A stretch of 64,000 bases of DNA from Atopsyche davidsoni (lineage: Eukaryota; Arthropoda; Insecta; Trichoptera; Hydrobiosidae): positions 9,340,501-9,404,500 of the forward strand of contig JAILWY010000002.1 of the NCBI GenBank assembly GCA_022113835.1, in the 5' to 3' direction. Both the position numbers and the translations under genes were made by a program. Below the pieces are notes generated by a model. That model did no database searches. It was not told where the DNA came from and saw nothing but the letters and a program-made list of their open reading frames with translations. Positions 62,001-64,000 of the stretch are shown one piece after another. Positions within the stretch are counted from its first letter, which is position 1; the number at the start of each line of letters is the position of its first letter.

Positions 62001-64000
62001 CGGCCGTTTATTCGCGGAGAGCCGGCGGAGGCGAGAGACATCGCCGTCTCCCTCCGCCGTCTATTCCCGGCGCGGACGGAGCGTGCGAGTGAGCGTCACG
62101 TTGTCAAAAATGCTGGCACTTCCCTGACAGTAAACACTAAATTAATTTGGCACGGCCGGCCGTCCGTGTTCTTTCTCGAGAGGCGCGCATTCGGATGCTT
62201 ATTTAATTGAAGAAAAAAACCAAAGTGCCCATCGGGAATATTTCGGGCAGCGCCTCGACACGTTTGATCTGATGTATTTAGTAAGGTGACATGCGGCGGG
62301 CCCGGCGATGACGCATTTCGAGACATCTCGCCCTGGAAACTTAAAATCTCCAGAGAGACGCCGGCGGAACGCGCGGGCGCGAGAAAGTGCCAAAATAACA
62401 AAACTTACAAACAATGTGAAACATCTCGCCGTTTTTTTTTTTTTTACCAAATTAATGGAGAGATAAAAGTATAATTCGGCATTGATATTACTGTGAATTA
62501 TGATAATCACTATGTCGAGAATATAACTGTAAATTATTGAGCGCCAGGAAGGCAACCCGCGCTTTGACTCCGAGAGTCGATAAACCGCGCGGGGCTGTAG
62601 AAATAACAGCAAGGAGTCGGAAAACTTTCGAAGCCGGGATAATAATAAGTCGGATTAAAATGATGTTTATTTGACTGCGATATTCAGGCGGGCCGGGCGC
62701 GGACAGAAGCGCATCCTCGCCGGCCGGGTCGCTCGGACGCGCCTGTGTGCGCGGCGCGCCTGTGTGCAGCGGTCTGGCCGTGGAATGCAAATTGTCTCAT
62801 CGCGCTCACGGCGAGTTATTTTGGACGTCGGATCTCAGTCGCCGAGATGCACTCGCGAGTGGAGAATACGAAAACAAAAAAAGCCAAAACAAAATAAAAC
62901 AAAACACAACAAAAACAAAAGGAAAAACGACGGAGAGGACCAGGGCGACAGCCATCGCCGAGGCCGAACAAAAAAACACGGGAGACGAGCGGTCGCGAGT
63001 GTTCGGTAACCCTCGACTGTGCGATTTGGGCAGTCGGAAGAACGAACGGTGCTTTCGTTGCAGCGCTATCGATTGGCTTATGCGTCTATCTAGATCGTAA
63101 TAAACCATTACACGAAAAGAGTTGAAGCTGGGAGAGTTTCGTTCGATGAAATTGAAACATACATGACAAGTAAATACAGACCCGTCGCGCGAGAGAGCCC
63201 GGGCGGGAGCCGGGAGCGCCCTCGCCCGGTATCTCGCATCTCCGCCGTGCGCCGGGACGAGCCGCAAGGAGCCGCGATAAAGAAATAAATTTGTACCGAA
63301 GAAATAATACGGTTCGTTTTTGCTGGCGTAATTCGCCGCCGATGGCTCCCTCGCGGACTCTGGAGGAATTCCATTCAGCAGGACGGGCGGAGGGACGCGA
63401 GGCTCGGCGCGAGGACATTCCTCTAGGAATAGCCCCGCCTCGCGCGTCCCGGAGACTTCCTAGTCATTTCATTAAGCCGGCGTCGCGGTAGATCTTCGAA
63501 GTTTCACTGACGATGTCCGTTCGGGTGACGTTCGCTTTGATCGATCGCGCGTTCTCGTCAGCTCGCCGGGAGGAATTTTAAGATACCGAGTAAACTTCTG
63601 CGCCTTCGATTTTAGTCGCTTAATTAATAGGCTGTCGCAGTTCGCGGGTGTCGCAAAAAGGCGAGGCGTCCCGGCGGGGTCGGGCGCCGGCGCGCGGCCC
63701 GCCCGCCCGGCATTCCCCGCGGACCGGCCGGCGACTCATTAGCGCCCGCAGTATTATAATGTGACCCGGGATGCGCTGTCGATGGCGATAAATTAACGCC
63801 AATGTCGCCGGAGACGGACGCCGCGCATTCTCGTGCGGATCGACGTCCTCCTTTTGTCGGGCGCGGGCTCTCGCCGGCGATCCGGACGCGAGCTTCTTCG
63901 CGTATCGCCCGGCGATATTTGACTTCGCTCGACGCCCGGCGCGTGTCGCGGGGAGGTCCAGAGGGGCGGACCCCTCGGCTCCCCGCGCGGCGGCGGGTGC
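53001..64000 (+). other. hth: hth downstream intron, part 2, very dense GC-rich islands
   Basis: GC-rich, CpG-rich sequence dominates, at about 53270-53900, 54240-54460, 54810-55860, 56230-56430, 56890-57240, 57650-58560, 58690-59030, 59340-59800, 59940-60000, 60390-60470, 61060-62100 and 62160-64000. Short AT-rich spacers with TAATTA/ATTAAT cores separate them. Many open frames of 60-150 codons overlap on both strands, all rich in Arg/Ala/Gly/Pro and none matching a family. I take them as chance frames and the islands as candidate regulatory DNA. No hth exon was found, so the next exon is probably beyond the window. Confidence 0.5.

Noticed and set aside
61515..62092. Overlapping 60-138 codon open frames on both strands, as in most GC islands.
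   Set aside because: Arg/Ala/Gly/Pro-rich, open on several frames at once, no domain, no splice or start context; chance frames from high GC.
1..64000. TGACAG (Meis/Hth core) sites scattered over the window, suggesting autoregulation.
   Set aside because: The number noticed is about what a 6-mer gives by chance in 64 kb on two strands (about 31), with no obvious clustering.

Overview
The window is intronic sequence of an insect gene, and the gene is recognisable. Three short plus-strand exons (25083-25133, 30736-30786, 40727-40915) encode IRQEKPYYIADPEVDSL, MVQAIQVLRFHLLELEK and a segment starting [18 protein letters not shown]. This is the second half of the MEINOX (HM) domain of homothorax (hth), the arthropod Meis-class TALE homeobox gene. 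The '[20 protein letters not shown]' stretch is Meis/Hth-type rather than Prep/PKNOX-type. AT-rich introns broken by CpG-rich islands, a TTAA-flanked piggyBac-family element and the exact Hth residues suggest an insect, most likely a lepidopteran. Order and species are inference. The N-terminal exons must lie upstream of base 1 and the homeodomain exons beyond base 64000; I found neither here. Only 291 bases belong to the full-length coding sequence.

Layout: 1-25082 is the 3' part of a very large intron, holding GC islands, a 156-bp foldback element (9242-9397), a deleted piggyBac-like element (21495-22533) and a possible 41-nt cryptic exon (19028-19068). A 5.6-kb intron (25134-30735) and a 9.9-kb intron (30787-40726) separate the three exons. 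From 40916 another intron runs to the window end, but its first 2.1 kb are best read as a second 3' end of the gene. The frame stays open across the donor GTGAGT for 23 codons to a TAA at 40985, and a good poly(A) site lies at 43020. This would give a truncated Hth with the MEINOX domain but no homeodomain. Homeodomain-less Hth isoforms are known in Drosophila (Noro et al. 2006), and an ultraconserved element implicated in hth splicing has been reported in insects (Glazov et al. 2005).

How the parts work together: the MEINOX domain binds the PBC protein Extradenticle and brings it into the nucleus; the homeodomain then binds DNA in Hox/Exd/Hth complexes. Choosing between splicing at 40915 and intronic polyadenylation near 43045 would decide between full-length protein and a protein that only binds Exd. 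The remaining sequence is non-coding as far as I can tell: many short overlapping ORFs in the GC-rich islands match no family I know. The islands are candidate cis-regulatory elements. I saw no tRNA, rRNA, CRISPR array or second protein gene, and no evidence of a novel multi-gene system.
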